Shown: piece by piece, positions 45,405-55,406 of the stretch
Layout of the letters: each line of letters starts with the position of its first letter
Position numbering within the stretch: position 1 is the first letter of the stretch
Assembly (NCBI GenBank): GCA_900230115.1
Contig: LT907983.1
Coordinates: forward strand, 5,006,774 to 5,070,773
Length of the DNA stretch: 64,000 bases
DNA from: Spirosomataceae bacterium TFI 002
GTDB lineage: Bacteria > Bacteroidota > Bacteroidia > Cytophagales > Spirosomataceae
Direction of reading: 5' to 3'
Translations under genes and position numbers: made by a program
Notes under the pieces: generated by a model
Seen by the model: the letters and a program-made list of their open reading frames with translations, nothing else
Database searches by the model: none
What the model was told of the DNA's origin: nothing

Positions 45405-46355
45405 TCAAAAATCAAGTTTGAGCTGGTCGTTTTTAAGGTCTTTGTCACGTTTGTATTTTTTTCCTTGCTCAGTAGCTACATAATTGTCTCCTGTAATAAT
45501 TTCAAATACTGTCATCACTTTATTCTGAACCACTTTTACCAAACCTGTTTCGTCAATTTTTCTGTTTTGGTGAAGAACGCATTTAATTGCAGTGCCATTT
45601 ATAAATTCTATTTCCTTATTGAGAACTGAGTACTTAAATGTTTGGTCGTTCATTTCAAAGTTTATTATGTCGCCTTTGTAAAACCCTTTCCAATTAAAAT
45701 TTCCTTTTTTTAATACAGGCGAAATAATGTCAATTACCGCTTCTTCGTCTATGTTCGGTGGAAATGTGTCAGAACGTAAAATAAAATTTCCAAATTGATT
45801 TCTTTCAACTGTTCTTTCATTCTCAATTGGTTCATTTCTTTCATTTAGTCTTTGAGTCGTCAGTTTAGTAACTTTTGGATAGAAGTTTAATTTTTTATAA
45901 AAATTTGATTTGTGCCATACAATTTTATAGTCTTTATCCAGGATTTCAAGAACTCGCTCTATAACTTTTTCAGTTAGTTCTTCTTCGGTTTTAACTTCAT
46001 TTTTTATCTTTTTAAGCTCTTGTCTTTTTATCTCGTTGTCAAGTTCCAAATTTTCTATTTGAAGCTTTACAAGTTCTTTATTCTCGACTGGAATTCTAGA
46101 TAAAATTAGACCGAATACTGTTAAGACTAATGTAATTTGAACACCGTTTTTCCCTAAAAACTTCCAAATCTCTTTAAGTCCGCCTTCTTTGAAAGCCTCA
46201 CTTTCAATGTCAATTTCAATGTCAAGCGAAAGAATTACTTCTTTGAAAATAGTCAATAATTCTTTCTCGCATTCATTCCTAATAAATGCATTCATCGTGT
46301 GTGTTTCGTCACGAAAAAAGTAATGAAGTTCTATCTTTTTTGCCTTTCTAATCAC
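45405..46355 (-). CDS. Membrane-anchored coiled-coil protein upstream of a HEPN gene
   Basis: I do not recognise a named family. The 316-residue protein starts with a soluble alpha/beta-like part (residues 1-65), then one transmembrane segment (ITLVLTVFGLILSRI, about 73-87), then a charged coiled coil (ENKELVKLQIENLELDNEIK onward, to about 145), and a C-terminal globular part with conserved-looking KGDIINFEMNDQTFKYSV. The start is a GTG at 46355; an ATG at 46295 is possible. The stop overlaps the next gene's alternate TTG start, so translation is coupled to the HEPN gene. A sensor-effector relationship is inferred. Confidence 0.65.
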   Translation of the reverse strand: MIRKAKKIELHYFFRDETHTMNAFIRNECEKELLTIFKEVILSLDIEIDIESEAFKEGGLKEIWKFLGKNGVQITLVLTVFGLILSRIPVENKELVKLQIENLELDNEIKRQELKKIKNEVKTEEELTEKVIERVLEILDKDYKIVWHKSNFYKKLNFYPKVTKLTTQRLNERNEPIENERTVERNQFGNFILRSDTFPPNIDEEAVIDIISPVLKKGNFNWKGFYKGDIINFEMNDQTFKYSVLNKEIEFINGTAIKCVLHQNRKIDETGLVKVVQNKVMTVFEIITGDNYVATEQGKKYKRDKDLKNDQLKLDF

Positions 46356-46642
46356 TAGTCGTTGTTTGTCGTCATAATATTGTGCCTTACATAAGTATAT
46401 ATCTACCTTTTACCTAAAAAGTACGTCCATTTCTTTTATCTCAGTAACCACTACCCGTTTGTAAGCGTTTGTAAATGGTTATTCATTTGCTTTGCAGCCA
46501 CAAATTCAAAACTTAATCCCAGTAAAACAACAACCATTTATTTTACGGTCATTATGGTCGTGGATATAATCGTAACAGTTTATTCCAGACTTTTTACTAC
46601 CTCTCTTTTTTGCTGATTTTTGCCTCCCTCAAACTAATTAAA

Positions 46643-47632
46643 TCACCACCACATTCTTTCTGGCAACCAGCTATAGCCTTTTTCTTTTTTATTGATATAA
46701 CCTAGCCCCGGCCAAGGAATATGAAAGCCAAAACAACGCATCTTTTTTTCTGCTGCCATAGAAAATATTCTTTCTCTGGACGCAATAGCCACCGCTGGGG
46801 AGTGGTCCAACTTAATGGACCAAGCAGGGTTTTCGAACATTAAAACAGGATTATGAGATAAATCCACTATATGAAATAAAGAATCTTCTCCGGAGGTTAT
46901 TTTATATACAGCATGGCCAGGCGTATGCCCAAAACCATTCTCTACGGTTACCAAATTGTCAAATAATACACTTCCTGTTTTTACTGTTTGTATTTGGGGA
47001 GAGAGTATTTCAAATTGCTTTTTAGCATGCTTAACCATGCCAGGAATCCAAGATGGGTTTCTGTTTGACTTAGAAAAATCTGGATTTTTTTGTCGCCAAA
47101 AGTTAAATTCTTCTTGTGTGGTAAAAATAGCGGCATTAGGAAACATAGGTTTACCATCTGGTCCCACAAAACCATCAATATGATCTCCATGAGCATGACT
47201 TAAAAAACCTGCTGTTACATCATTTTTATCAATACCAATAGCACTTAATCCTTCCTGAAACCAGCCTCTTTCAGAGTTGTTTACTATACCATATCCGGCA
47301 TCAAAGATGATGACCTCTTTTCCCTTTCTAATGACCAAAATATTAATGTACATGGGCAAAAAGCTAGGGTCTTCATGATTTGAGAGCATGGCTTCCCTCA
47401 TTTGGGCATGAGAGTTAGTTGGTTCCATAAGGTCTAAACCCGCATCAAAAAGCATAAAACCATCACTGATAGACCATGCTTCTAATTCACCAATCCGAAA
47501 TGAATAAATGTACGGATTACGCTTAATCTCTAAACCGTTACTAGCCATTACAGGAGCCGTTCCCATGGCCATTCCTCCGGCGGTAAGTCCCATTTTCTTT
47601 AATAGATTCCTTCTTGAGATATCCTTATTCAT
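46643..47632 (-). CDS. Tat-exported MBL-fold hydrolase
   Basis: The N-terminus SRRNLLKKMGLTAGGMAM is a twin-arginine leader. Metallo-beta-lactamase motifs: FLSHAHGDHIDGF near residue 146, GHTPGHAVYKI near 226, and HIVDLSHNP near 244, with a final GFHIPWPGLGY. The branch resembles quorum-quenching or AttM-like and related hydrolases, but the substrate is unknown. It is divergent from an SDR gene. Confidence 0.9.
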   Translation of the reverse strand: MNKDISRRNLLKKMGLTAGGMAMGTAPVMASNGLEIKRNPYIYSFRIGELEAWSISDGFMLFDAGLDLMEPTNSHAQMREAMLSNHEDPSFLPMYINILVIRKGKEVIIFDAGYGIVNNSERGWFQEGLSAIGIDKNDVTAGFLSHAHGDHIDGFVGPDGKPMFPNAAIFTTQEEFNFWRQKNPDFSKSNRNPSWIPGMVKHAKKQFEILSPQIQTVKTGSVLFDNLVTVENGFGHTPGHAVYKITSGEDSLFHIVDLSHNPVLMFENPAWSIKLDHSPAVAIASRERIFSMAAEKKMRCFGFHIPWPGLGYINKKEKGYSWLPERMWW

Positions 47633-47930
47633 AGTGTATAATTCTTAATTGCCTGCTTAAGCTTTCTCTAAAGTAATTGATAAAAGTGAGAGCGTAATTT
47701 TTGAATTAGAAAAATATGGTAATGGTCGAGTGTCACACGAAACAAGAGGAAGGTAAAGTACATAAAGGCTTAGAAACTTTATACCTCGAATGTTCACAAC
47801 AAATTAATGTTATCATTTTATGTGGATTTAGTATCCTCATTTGATGCCCATGCCCCCATTAACTATAAATCTTTTAGTAATTTGGCGGAAATTATTTCAG
47901 ATTCTTCTGAAGAACTTTAACTAAACTAAA

Positions 47931-48770
47931 ATGAGTACAGAAAAAAAAGTATGGTTTATCACTGGTGTATCATCGGGATTAGGTAAACAGTTGGCTAATG
48001 AGGTATTATCACAAGGACAAATTGTGGTAGGGACTTTTAGAAAACAAGCCCAAGTAGAGGAGTTTAACAACCAAAACCCAGGGAATTCTTTTGGTGTACT
48101 TATAGATGTGGCTTCTACTCAGATGATCATTGATGGTGTTAAAACCGTATTTGATAAGTTCGGAAAGTTCGATGTTGTCGTTAATAATGCTGGTTATGGT
48201 GTTATGGGTAGTATCGAAGAAATTTCGGATGAAGAAGTAAGAAGACAATTTGAAGTAAATGTATTTGGTGTTTTGACTACACTAAGAGCGGTATTACCGG
48301 CCATGCGTAAGCAGCGATCTGGTCATATTATTAATATTACTTCTATCGCAGGGCGTATTGGTTCTCAAGGTCTAGGAATTTACAATGGGTCTAAATTTGC
48401 CTTGGAGGGCATAGGGGAGGCTTTAGCAGCAGAATTAAAGCCGCTTAACATCAAAGTAACTAATGTAGAACCTGGGCCATTTAGAACAGAATGGGCAGGA
48501 AGTTCTGCAGCTTATGATAATACCAAAATTGACGATTACGAAAGCACCGTAGGCGAGCGTATAAGAGGTTTACAGGGTTTGAATGGAAACCAACCGGGCG
48601 ATCCTGCTAAAGCGGCAGCTGCTATTTATAAACTAGCTCAGCTAGAAGAAGCACCTGTACATTTACCATTGGGTAAGATTGCTTATGACGTTTTCGGAAA
48701 TGTAAATAACGGATTAATTGCAGAGTTGGCCAAGTTTGAAGACTTAGGCAAGCCATGTGATTTCGAATAG
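47931..48770 (+). CDS. SDR-family oxidoreductase
   Basis: The 279-residue classical SDR has TGVSSGLGKQLA as the cofactor loop, NNAGYGVMG as the NNAG motif, and ITSIAGRIGSQGLGIYNGSK as the catalytic S-Y-K region. The PGPFRTEWAG loop is normal. Substrate unknown. A classic terminator follows at 48794. Confidence 0.92.
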   Translation: MSTEKKVWFITGVSSGLGKQLANEVLSQGQIVVGTFRKQAQVEEFNNQNPGNSFGVLIDVASTQMIIDGVKTVFDKFGKFDVVVNNAGYGVMGSIEEISDEEVRRQFEVNVFGVLTTLRAVLPAMRKQRSGHIINITSIAGRIGSQGLGIYNGSKFALEGIGEALAAELKPLNIKVTNVEPGPFRTEWAGSSAAYDNTKIDDYESTVGERIRGLQGLNGNQPGDPAKAAAAIYKLAQLEEAPVHLPLGKIAYDVFGNVNNGLIAELAKFEDLGKPCDFE

Positions 48771-48793
48771 ATTTTAACAAGCTAATTTCAGAT

Positions 48794-48822
48794 AAAAAAA
48801 CCGCCCTAGAGGCGGTTTTTTT
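48794..48822. terminator. Rho-independent terminator
   Basis: AAAAAAACCGCC-CTAGA-GGCGGTTTTTTT is a textbook 12-bp stem including the A/T ends, 23 bp after the SDR stop. It can work in both directions. Confidence 0.92.
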
Positions 48823-49044
48823 ATGCTAGCGAGCATTCGTCCACTACAATAATTCTCTTTTCTCCACTTGGGTAAAAAACTCACGAATAGCGTGTTTTGT
48901 ACCTAAAAAGAGCACCAAGTATTTTTTTTCGTAAAACTATTCTTATGCCATTGTCTATAAAGATATGATGATGTAAGTGAGTACATCAATTTGTGAAGAT
49001 CAAAATTAAACCACAGCATTACACTCTTGAAAAAGAGTGTCGGT

Positions 49045-49722
49045 TTAAGTTTTTGAGCTTATTTTTAATCCCTTTAATATTAGTAATATCGCTAAAACAA
49101 TTTCTTGTAAAACAAGTGGAGCTGCCAGTAGGCCATATGCTTTTGAAACCACCTGAATTTCTTGAAACATTATTAAAAAACCAGCTACGATCAGTATAAT
49201 ATTGCCAACGACACCCCAAATAGAGAGCCATTGTGGAATTAACTTTTCACGGAATAAAATCGTATAAAAAAGCAAGTTCCCTAGTCCTGTGGACACGATC
49301 ACGCCTAAATGGTTGGTGAGATCTCGAAATACTCTTAATACTTCTCCTAGAGATTTATAAAAGCCCAATTCTGTGGAAGGGGCAGTAGCATACATTTGGC
49401 TTAATACAACAAAAATAGGAAGTAATAATATTCCTATTAATTGAAAAACTCCTGCCATAAAACGAAAACCTACAAAGCCAATAGAAAGACTCTCGTTAAA
49501 CTGTTTTAGTATTGGATAGAGTAAAAGTGAAAAGCCAATATAAATTGGGATTAGAAAGAACTGAAATATAGCCCCAGTAAATACTTGGCTTTGGTTAAGG
49601 TAAACTTCTTCTAGGTATTTTTCGCTTTCAACGGAGGGAACTATACTTAAAACACCCGTAATTATGCCTAGAATAATTAATGCCCCAGCCACCCTTGAAA
49701 ATTGCAAATAGTTATTTATCAT
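49045..49722 (-). CDS. DUF4386 membrane protein
   Basis: The 225-residue protein has six or so hydrophobic segments and the DUF4386 phrases FRFMAGVFQLIGI and KLIPQWLSIWGVVGNIIL. Function unknown. It is 53 bp downstream of a Crp regulator on the same strand and probably regulated by it. Confidence 0.88.
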   Translation of the reverse strand: MINNYLQFSRVAGALIILGIITGVLSIVPSVESEKYLEEVYLNQSQVFTGAIFQFFLIPIYIGFSLLLYPILKQFNESLSIGFVGFRFMAGVFQLIGILLLPIFVVLSQMYATAPSTELGFYKSLGEVLRVFRDLTNHLGVIVSTGLGNLLFYTILFREKLIPQWLSIWGVVGNIILIVAGFLIMFQEIQVVSKAYGLLAAPLVLQEIVLAILLILKGLKISSKT

Positions 49723-49775
49723 GGGGCCAAAAGTAAATAGCTATAATTACAGTTTCATTGACTTTAGTTAAGAAG

Positions 49776-50351
49776 TCATTTTTTGGTCATTATTCTCTTT
49801 CTAATTCGGCTTAAAGACTCGGGTTTTATACCCAAGTAACTCGCTATTTGGTAATTAGGTATTCTTTGGATTAAATCAGGTCTGGTCTTTAACAAATTCA
49901 AATACCTTTCTTCGGGATTAGATGTTTTAAAAGCAGTAAATGATTCTTGATTTTTAGCAATGATCACCTCAGCTATTTTTCTAGAAAGAGACTCCAAAGA
50001 GGGATACCTCTTAAATGTTTCTTTTTCTAATTCTGGATTACCCACACTCGCAATAACATCCTCTACACATTCTAGGTAATAAGTAGATGGTGTTGGTTTT
50101 CCATAATTTGTTGGTGTTACGGCATGTTCTTCTGTATAAAACTCGATAGTTTTTTCTTCTCCGTCTTTCAAAAAATAACTTCTAATACATCCTTTTAAAA
50201 CGAAATAACACTCAGTAGAAAAAGCACCTTCTTTAAGCAGAATAGTCCCTTTTTTAAAGGTTTTGATATATGTACTTTCCGAAATTACGCTCTCTAGCTC
50301 TTCCGTAATTTCGGTATACTTTGATAGATATGTTAATATTTCGTTCCTCAC
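49776..50351 (-). CDS. Crp/Fnr-family transcriptional regulator
   Basis: The 191-residue protein has an N-terminal cNMP-like barrel (with a KGTILLKEG phrase) and a C-terminal helix RIPNYQIASYLGIKPESLSRI. It is first in a likely operon with the DUF4386 gene. Third member of this small-regulator type in the window. Confidence 0.88.
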   Translation of the reverse strand: MRNEILTYLSKYTEITEELESVISESTYIKTFKKGTILLKEGAFSTECYFVLKGCIRSYFLKDGEEKTIEFYTEEHAVTPTNYGKPTPSTYYLECVEDVIASVGNPELEKETFKRYPSLESLSRKIAEVIIAKNQESFTAFKTSNPEERYLNLLKTRPDLIQRIPNYQIASYLGIKPESLSRIRKRIMTKK

Positions 50352-50776
50352 AATTTACTTTTGGTTTTACTTGTCTTCGCCATAGCACGAAGTATTACCA
50401 GCCTTTGATGAGCTTTTTTATGAAATACTAAAATATAGAAAATCCACTAGATACTGTGATTCCCAAAAAGGCGAGTAACTGCAATTGGAAGGTCTTAATC
50501 GTTTGAAAGTATTTTTTTACAAATTGGGTTTAATCCAAATTACCCACAAAATGTCTCGAAGAAGGAATGGTGGGGTAGAGCTTAGATTCAAGAGAGGACC
50601 AGAAATGTAACCAGTACTTATCAATTCCATAAGGTCATTGGTATCATTCCAAACTTAGCCAATAAATCTTTAGTCTCTAAACAGTGTTCCCTTCAATATC
50701 TATGGGTTTCTAGCCGAAGTATTTTTAAAATAGAGGATAGTTTTAAGAGCGTATAATTGTTGTGCTTATTCCAATA
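50352..50776. other. Intergenic region without a gene
   Basis: 425 bp between the Crp and the lipoprotein VOC gene, both on the minus strand. I see no intact gene, no good terminator and no RNA; the middle part near 50580 has GC-richer remnants that could be decayed coding DNA. Confidence 0.35.
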
Positions 50777-51247
50777 TTAATTTGGGGAGTTTAAACCAAG
50801 TCTATTTCCTTCTGAGTCGATAAATAAGGCAAAATACCCAATTTCATCTGCATGTGGAGTTTTGGGTGTAATGATTTTTCCTCCGTTTTCCTCAACCTTA
50901 TCAAGAATGGTTTGAAGGTTATCTCCTCCATTTAGATATATCGTAACCCCTTCAGCAGAAGGTTTGTAGCCTTCGCTTTTCAATATAACTCCCGTTACCA
51001 TTTGGTTTTCGTACGGAAATATTCCCATTTCCATGCCTGGCATCTCCATTTTTTCAATGTCAATGTCTAGAATGGCTTGATAAAAATTTACTGCTCGAGA
51101 AATATCCATTGCAGGAATTTCAAAAATTGAGATATGACTTTTCATTTCTGTTGTTATTTGATTTTTACTAGTTTCAGTTTTAGAGTTGTTACAAGCCGTA
51201 ATACTTATTGAAAGCATAATGGATACGTATAAAAAGGTCTTTTTCAT
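50777..51247 (-). CDS. VOC-family lipoprotein
   Basis: The ATG at 51247 (MKKTFLYVS) starts a lipoprotein signal peptide with lipobox SITAC; the longer frame to 51274 adds nine residues. The mature part is a VOC domain: SHISIFEIPAMDISRAVNFY, then GIFPYENQMVTGVIL and GYFALFIDSEGNRLGL. VOC proteins are normally cytoplasmic, so secretion is unusual. Function unknown. It is downstream of an AraC gene on the same strand. Confidence 0.85.
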   Translation of the reverse strand: MKKTFLYVSIMLSISITACNNSKTETSKNQITTEMKSHISIFEIPAMDISRAVNFYQAILDIDIEKMEMPGMEMGIFPYENQMVTGVILKSEGYKPSAEGVTIYLNGGDNLQTILDKVEENGGKIITPKTPHADEIGYFALFIDSEGNRLGLNSPN

Positions 51248-51322
51248 ATTGTTTATTTTGATTTGACAATACAAATTTAGACCACTCAGTTATGTTGAAA
51301 TTGTAAAAATGCGACAAGCCGC

Positions 51323-52138
51323 TTACTGGTAGAAAAGAGAAGAAAGTGCCATGTTTTCATTGCCTAAAAACACTTTAGGGTTTATTCCTGTAAATTCTTT
51401 AAAGTCTTTTGTAAAATGGGCTTGGTCGTAATATTCACTTTCGTAAGCAATGTTGGTTAAGTTCTCAGTCTTATTATTCAGTATCAGTTTCAAAGCCGTT
51501 TGAAGTCTGATTACCTTTCCTAATTGTTTAGGGCTTACTCCAATTTGTTTGATAAACTTCCTTTCGAGCTGCCTTCTTTTCGACAAGTCTGATTGAAGAA
51601 TTGAGGTTATTGATGCAGTTCCATTGGTTGACAATAGGGCATCAATGGTTTGCCTTACAATGTTGTCGATAGTTGTTTTATCGTTCAATTTGGCTAGAAG
51701 GAATTCCTCAATGATCTCTATTCGCCGAATACTGTTATTCGCTTGAACGATTTTTTGTGTTAACTCTTCTGCTTTTTCTTCACCAAACAACATTCCAATT
51801 GGTGTTTCCTTATTTGCCAAGTTTTGAATAGGTGTTGTCACAAAGTTTGCAAATCCGTATGGGTAAAAGCGGACAGCAAATGTATTTACGTAGCCTGTTG
51901 GCTCAATGTAAAATGGATCAATCGTCTGACCAATTACCATTGCACGAGGTTGAAGTATAAATTCCTCGTCAGTTACATATCGCTTTATGTCATCACCAAG
52001 TATAAAAGCCATTTCTATACAACCATCAGGGATGATACGCTGTTTTTGAACATCAGGTGCGGCAGGAACTTCCAAAGTCCAATAGCAGCTGATAAGTGAT
52101 TCCAAATGAGAATGTGGCTGAAACGTATGATAGTCCAT
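51323..52138 (-). CDS. AraC-family transcriptional regulator (DUF6597-type N-domain)
   Basis: The 271-residue protein begins with a short DUF6597-like domain (SLISCYWTLEVP, IPDGCIEMAFILGDD) and ends in AraC helix-turn-helices with LTNIAYESEYYDQAHFTK and DFKEFTGINPKVF. A common Bacteroidota regulator type with unknown ligand. It likely controls the VOC lipoprotein gene 75 bp downstream. Confidence 0.9.
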   Translation of the reverse strand: MDYHTFQPHSHLESLISCYWTLEVPAAPDVQKQRIIPDGCIEMAFILGDDIKRYVTDEEFILQPRAMVIGQTIDPFYIEPTGYVNTFAVRFYPYGFANFVTTPIQNLANKETPIGMLFGEEKAEELTQKIVQANNSIRRIEIIEEFLLAKLNDKTTIDNIVRQTIDALLSTNGTASITSILQSDLSKRRQLERKFIKQIGVSPKQLGKVIRLQTALKLILNNKTENLTNIAYESEYYDQAHFTKDFKEFTGINPKVFLGNENMALSSLFYQ

Positions 52139-52353
52139 TTATTGCTCGGTTTTATTTTCTGATCAAATAAATCACAATTAATAAATATAAGCAAGCTAAT
52201 AAATCTATTGGAGAACAATTAAGTACGGTACTGAAGAGCCTATCTGCTAATATTTAAGCTTAAATTCAGCTGTATGCCTTGTATGAGTAAAAGGAGAATT
52301 TAACCAGATTGATTATTGAGCTTTAGCGGGTACTTTCTATAATAGAATTGCAG

Positions 52354-53076
52354 TCATGGAATTTGATCCATTAGCTTTTTTACTTGAAGGTCACCAAAGC
52401 CATAAATCCCTGCTCTTTTACTGAATTCCTGAAACACAATTCCAAACTCACGAGTGTTTAACTCATTCATAATTGCCATTAGTGTTTCAGTTGGTTTATC
52501 ACCATCTGATATACGATCAATATGTGCCATGACAGCAGGTTCAATAAATGGATAGGAGTTTTTTAGGAGCTTTGCTGTTTTGACCATTTGCTCATTATCA
52601 CCATTTTGATACGTCTCCCACAGAGAAGCAAGAAGTTTGAAATCGCTTAATTCTTGCTTGTTTTCAAAAACAGCTATTAACTCCGAATTGCTCAATACTC
52701 CAAAACTATATGGACTATTGGAGCCGGGTCTAACAAGGTAAACGGAGTTTTTCTTTCCAGCTTTTGTAAGGAGATTAATTACAAACCATAGATTTACCTG
52801 GCAAAACAAATCGTCTTCAAACCAGAGGTTAATTTCGGCACCTTCTTGGATATTTTGCATTTTCTCAAACTCAGGAACAGTTTTCTCAAAATAGGCAGCG
52901 TCACCGTAGGTTTTGTCAATGTATTTGGCTCGTGTTTGGAAAAAACTCAGAAGATCCTTTCCTTCAATATCACCATCTACCAAGCACTCTCTAGCTACAA
53001 TGATTTCACCAGAGATAGTTTTGGGAAATTGCTCTTTCAGTGCATCTCCATTTAGAATGTGGTATTGTTTTTTCAT
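52354..53076 (-). CDS. DUF1835 domain protein
   Basis: The 240-residue protein starts YHILNGDALKEQFPK, the DUF1835 opening, then EIIVARECLVDGD and EINLWFEDDLFCQVNLWF, all typical. Function is unknown. It is 12 bp downstream of the beta-helix gene's stop and on the same strand, so it is probably co-transcribed. Confidence 0.88.
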   Translation of the reverse strand: MKKQYHILNGDALKEQFPKTISGEIIVARECLVDGDIEGKDLLSFFQTRAKYIDKTYGDAAYFEKTVPEFEKMQNIQEGAEINLWFEDDLFCQVNLWFVINLLTKAGKKNSVYLVRPGSNSPYSFGVLSNSELIAVFENKQELSDFKLLASLWETYQNGDNEQMVKTAKLLKNSYPFIEPAVMAHIDRISDGDKPTETLMAIMNELNTREFGIVFQEFSKRAGIYGFGDLQVKKLMDQIP

Positions 53077-53088
53077 GCAAGGATTCTT

Positions 53089-55119
53089 TTACTCGTTTTG
53101 TAATCCTATTTTTTCGAATGGAATAGGTTGAAACTTTATTTTACGCAATTCTTCCTCTATACTTTTTAAGGAGTATGCATTGTCTTCCAGTTTTGAGGTT
53201 AAAGTTAGTGCCAGGTTATTATTCATTACAACCGCCTCAGGCATTCTCAATGTAGTTTTAGCACAATTGATGAATAGGTTTTGGCTCACCGTATTTTTAT
53301 TGAGATTCTCAGTTATTTCTATAAGTTCAGGGTAGCGAGAGACATACAAAAAGCTATGCTGATCAAAGAATTCCATGGATTTCTTGGTATAATTTGCCCA
53401 ATGACTTTTTGACCATGGAGTAAATGAAATACCACCGCTATTTTGATAAAATAGATTGTTCCAAATCAGGTTTTTGTTTCCGCCATGGATTTGAATTGCT
53501 CCAAATGCACCACCTGCACAGTTTTTAAAGATATTGGAATATACCAGGCAACCAGCTATGGCATCATCAAACCTGATACCGGCTCTGCCTGCGTGCGTAT
53601 CTATCTTGCCTTGGTTTTTGGGGCCTATGTCATAAATGTAATTGCATCGAAACACATTGCCTCTGTAAGTAGGATCGCCCCACATATCTATGGCACCTTG
53701 ATCGTCAGACTCAGTTACCACATGAGATATGTCATTGTATTCAACGATATGGTCGTTTCCATTTATTCGCATGGCACTACTGGGAATATCATGAAATTTG
53801 GAATGCTTAATAGTTGTGCCCACACCATCAACCCATATGCCTGGGGTGTAGGTATGATCAATTCTCGACAAATCGTGTATGTGACAATTATCTATTACGT
53901 AGTCTGACCTTTCTAGCGTTTCTCTATTGCCTCCTTTGGCGACAATTCCACCTCTACCCATGTTGTATATACGACACGAGGAAATTGTATTTTTGTGACC
54001 ATTCAGCATCATTATGCCCTCGCCAGCAAAACCGTTAATGTCGCAGTCGATAATATTTATATGCTGACTATCCTTAATCAAAAGGCCATTTTCTGCTCCC
54101 ATTTGAAATTGAATACCTCTAATGCTGATCCACGCTGCATCGTTGATTTGTAACAGCGGAGTTTCACAAATTGAAAGTTCGAGCGAGGAGTTTTGAGTAT
54201 CTTCGGGAGGGTAGAAGTAGATTTTTTTCTTTTGGTAATCGTAGGCCCATTCTCCAGGTAAGTCTATTTCACTGATGACATTGTAGGCTGCAAAAGGTTT
54301 GTTCTCCGAAAACAGATAGTGATTATATGGAGGAGTGAGCCAAATGGTATGCTGGTCTGCATCTATCTCTGAAACTTGTTCATAGGCATCTGCCCATAGA
54401 TATTTCCAATAGCCGTGTAGTAAAATATTGGGCTCTATTTTCCAGCTAGAGATATGTTCGTCCTCATATACAATCCCTGTTTTGATAACCTTACTTGATG
54501 AATCCGAAACAGCATGTGTAAAATTAGAATAGCCGTCATTTGGCCATCTAGAAAGCGGCATGGGTTTTCCATTTAAATAAAGTTCTCTAAAAGAGTAAGG
54601 GGCTGGGGCACTACTACCGCTAAAGCCCCTTAATCTGATCTTGTCAAAGATTGATAGCGAAGTTTTGGTCAAATCTATCTCAACGATTTTGCTTGCTATT
54701 TCAGGTGATTTACGGTACAAATCATGATTTTTGGAAAGCTTACCGAAGCCTTTAATAGGAATAGCTCCTGAGATAATCACTTTCTCACCCTGCTTGCTTT
54801 GGTAAATTATAGGCGAATGCTCAGTTCCAGAGTTAGCAGCATTCAAAATAATTCCTTCACTTAGTCTATATGTTCCTTCATGAAATATAACGCGGATGGT
54901 GTCTTCGCTTACTCGATTGGTAATGTGCTCCTTAACCAATTGATTTGCTCGCTCCACACTTGCGACAGGGTTATTTTCTGTTCCATTGTTTTGGTCATTT
55001 CCAGATGTTGCGATGTGTATTGCTGCTTTTTGAGCAAAAAGGTTCGTACAAAATAGAAGCACCAAAAGTAAAATGCTGAGCATTGAATTAGCATTTGGGG
55101 TTCTTTTAATATTTGTCAT
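53089..55119 (-). CDS. Secreted right-handed beta-helix protein
   Basis: The 676-residue protein has a signal peptide ending TNLFAQ, then IHIATSGNDQNNGTENNPVA, an early beta-sandwich insert, and a long right-handed beta-helix with phrases such as EYNDISHVVTESDDQGAIDM and GNVFRCNYIYDIG. It resembles GH141-type glycoside hydrolases and polysaccharide lyases of this fold, but the exact family is uncertain. It presumably acts on a plant or algal polysaccharide. Its N-terminal layout is like the lipoprotein at 9343, without the PDZ. Confidence 0.83.
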   Translation of the reverse strand: MTNIKRTPNANSMLSILLLVLLFCTNLFAQKAAIHIATSGNDQNNGTENNPVASVERANQLVKEHITNRVSEDTIRVIFHEGTYRLSEGIILNAANSGTEHSPIIYQSKQGEKVIISGAIPIKGFGKLSKNHDLYRKSPEIASKIVEIDLTKTSLSIFDKIRLRGFSGSSAPAPYSFRELYLNGKPMPLSRWPNDGYSNFTHAVSDSSSKVIKTGIVYEDEHISSWKIEPNILLHGYWKYLWADAYEQVSEIDADQHTIWLTPPYNHYLFSENKPFAAYNVISEIDLPGEWAYDYQKKKIYFYPPEDTQNSSLELSICETPLLQINDAAWISIRGIQFQMGAENGLLIKDSQHINIIDCDINGFAGEGIMMLNGHKNTISSCRIYNMGRGGIVAKGGNRETLERSDYVIDNCHIHDLSRIDHTYTPGIWVDGVGTTIKHSKFHDIPSSAMRINGNDHIVEYNDISHVVTESDDQGAIDMWGDPTYRGNVFRCNYIYDIGPKNQGKIDTHAGRAGIRFDDAIAGCLVYSNIFKNCAGGAFGAIQIHGGNKNLIWNNLFYQNSGGISFTPWSKSHWANYTKKSMEFFDQHSFLYVSRYPELIEITENLNKNTVSQNLFINCAKTTLRMPEAVVMNNNLALTLTSKLEDNAYSLKSIEEELRKIKFQPIPFEKIGLQNE

Positions 55120-55406
55120 TATCTTATGAAATAGGTTTTAGTGATGCTTATATAAAAGCATGAATTTCTATTTTCTCAAATGAAAGTTTTGAGTTTCTTA
55201 AATATATCGATTTATTCAAAGTTAAGATTACTTCGGGTTGCAATTTGTGTTTCCTTTCCCAACTTGTTTGGTTTGATAGAGAAAGTTTTGCTCTTTCTTC
55301 AAAGTCAGTTTAAGCTGGTTTTGGGTCAAAATTCATTTTCCTTCAAGTCTTAGCCCGAAAGCTGAAAAGAAAAGCGTTATTTGAATTACTATTTTCGAAA
55401 ACAATC

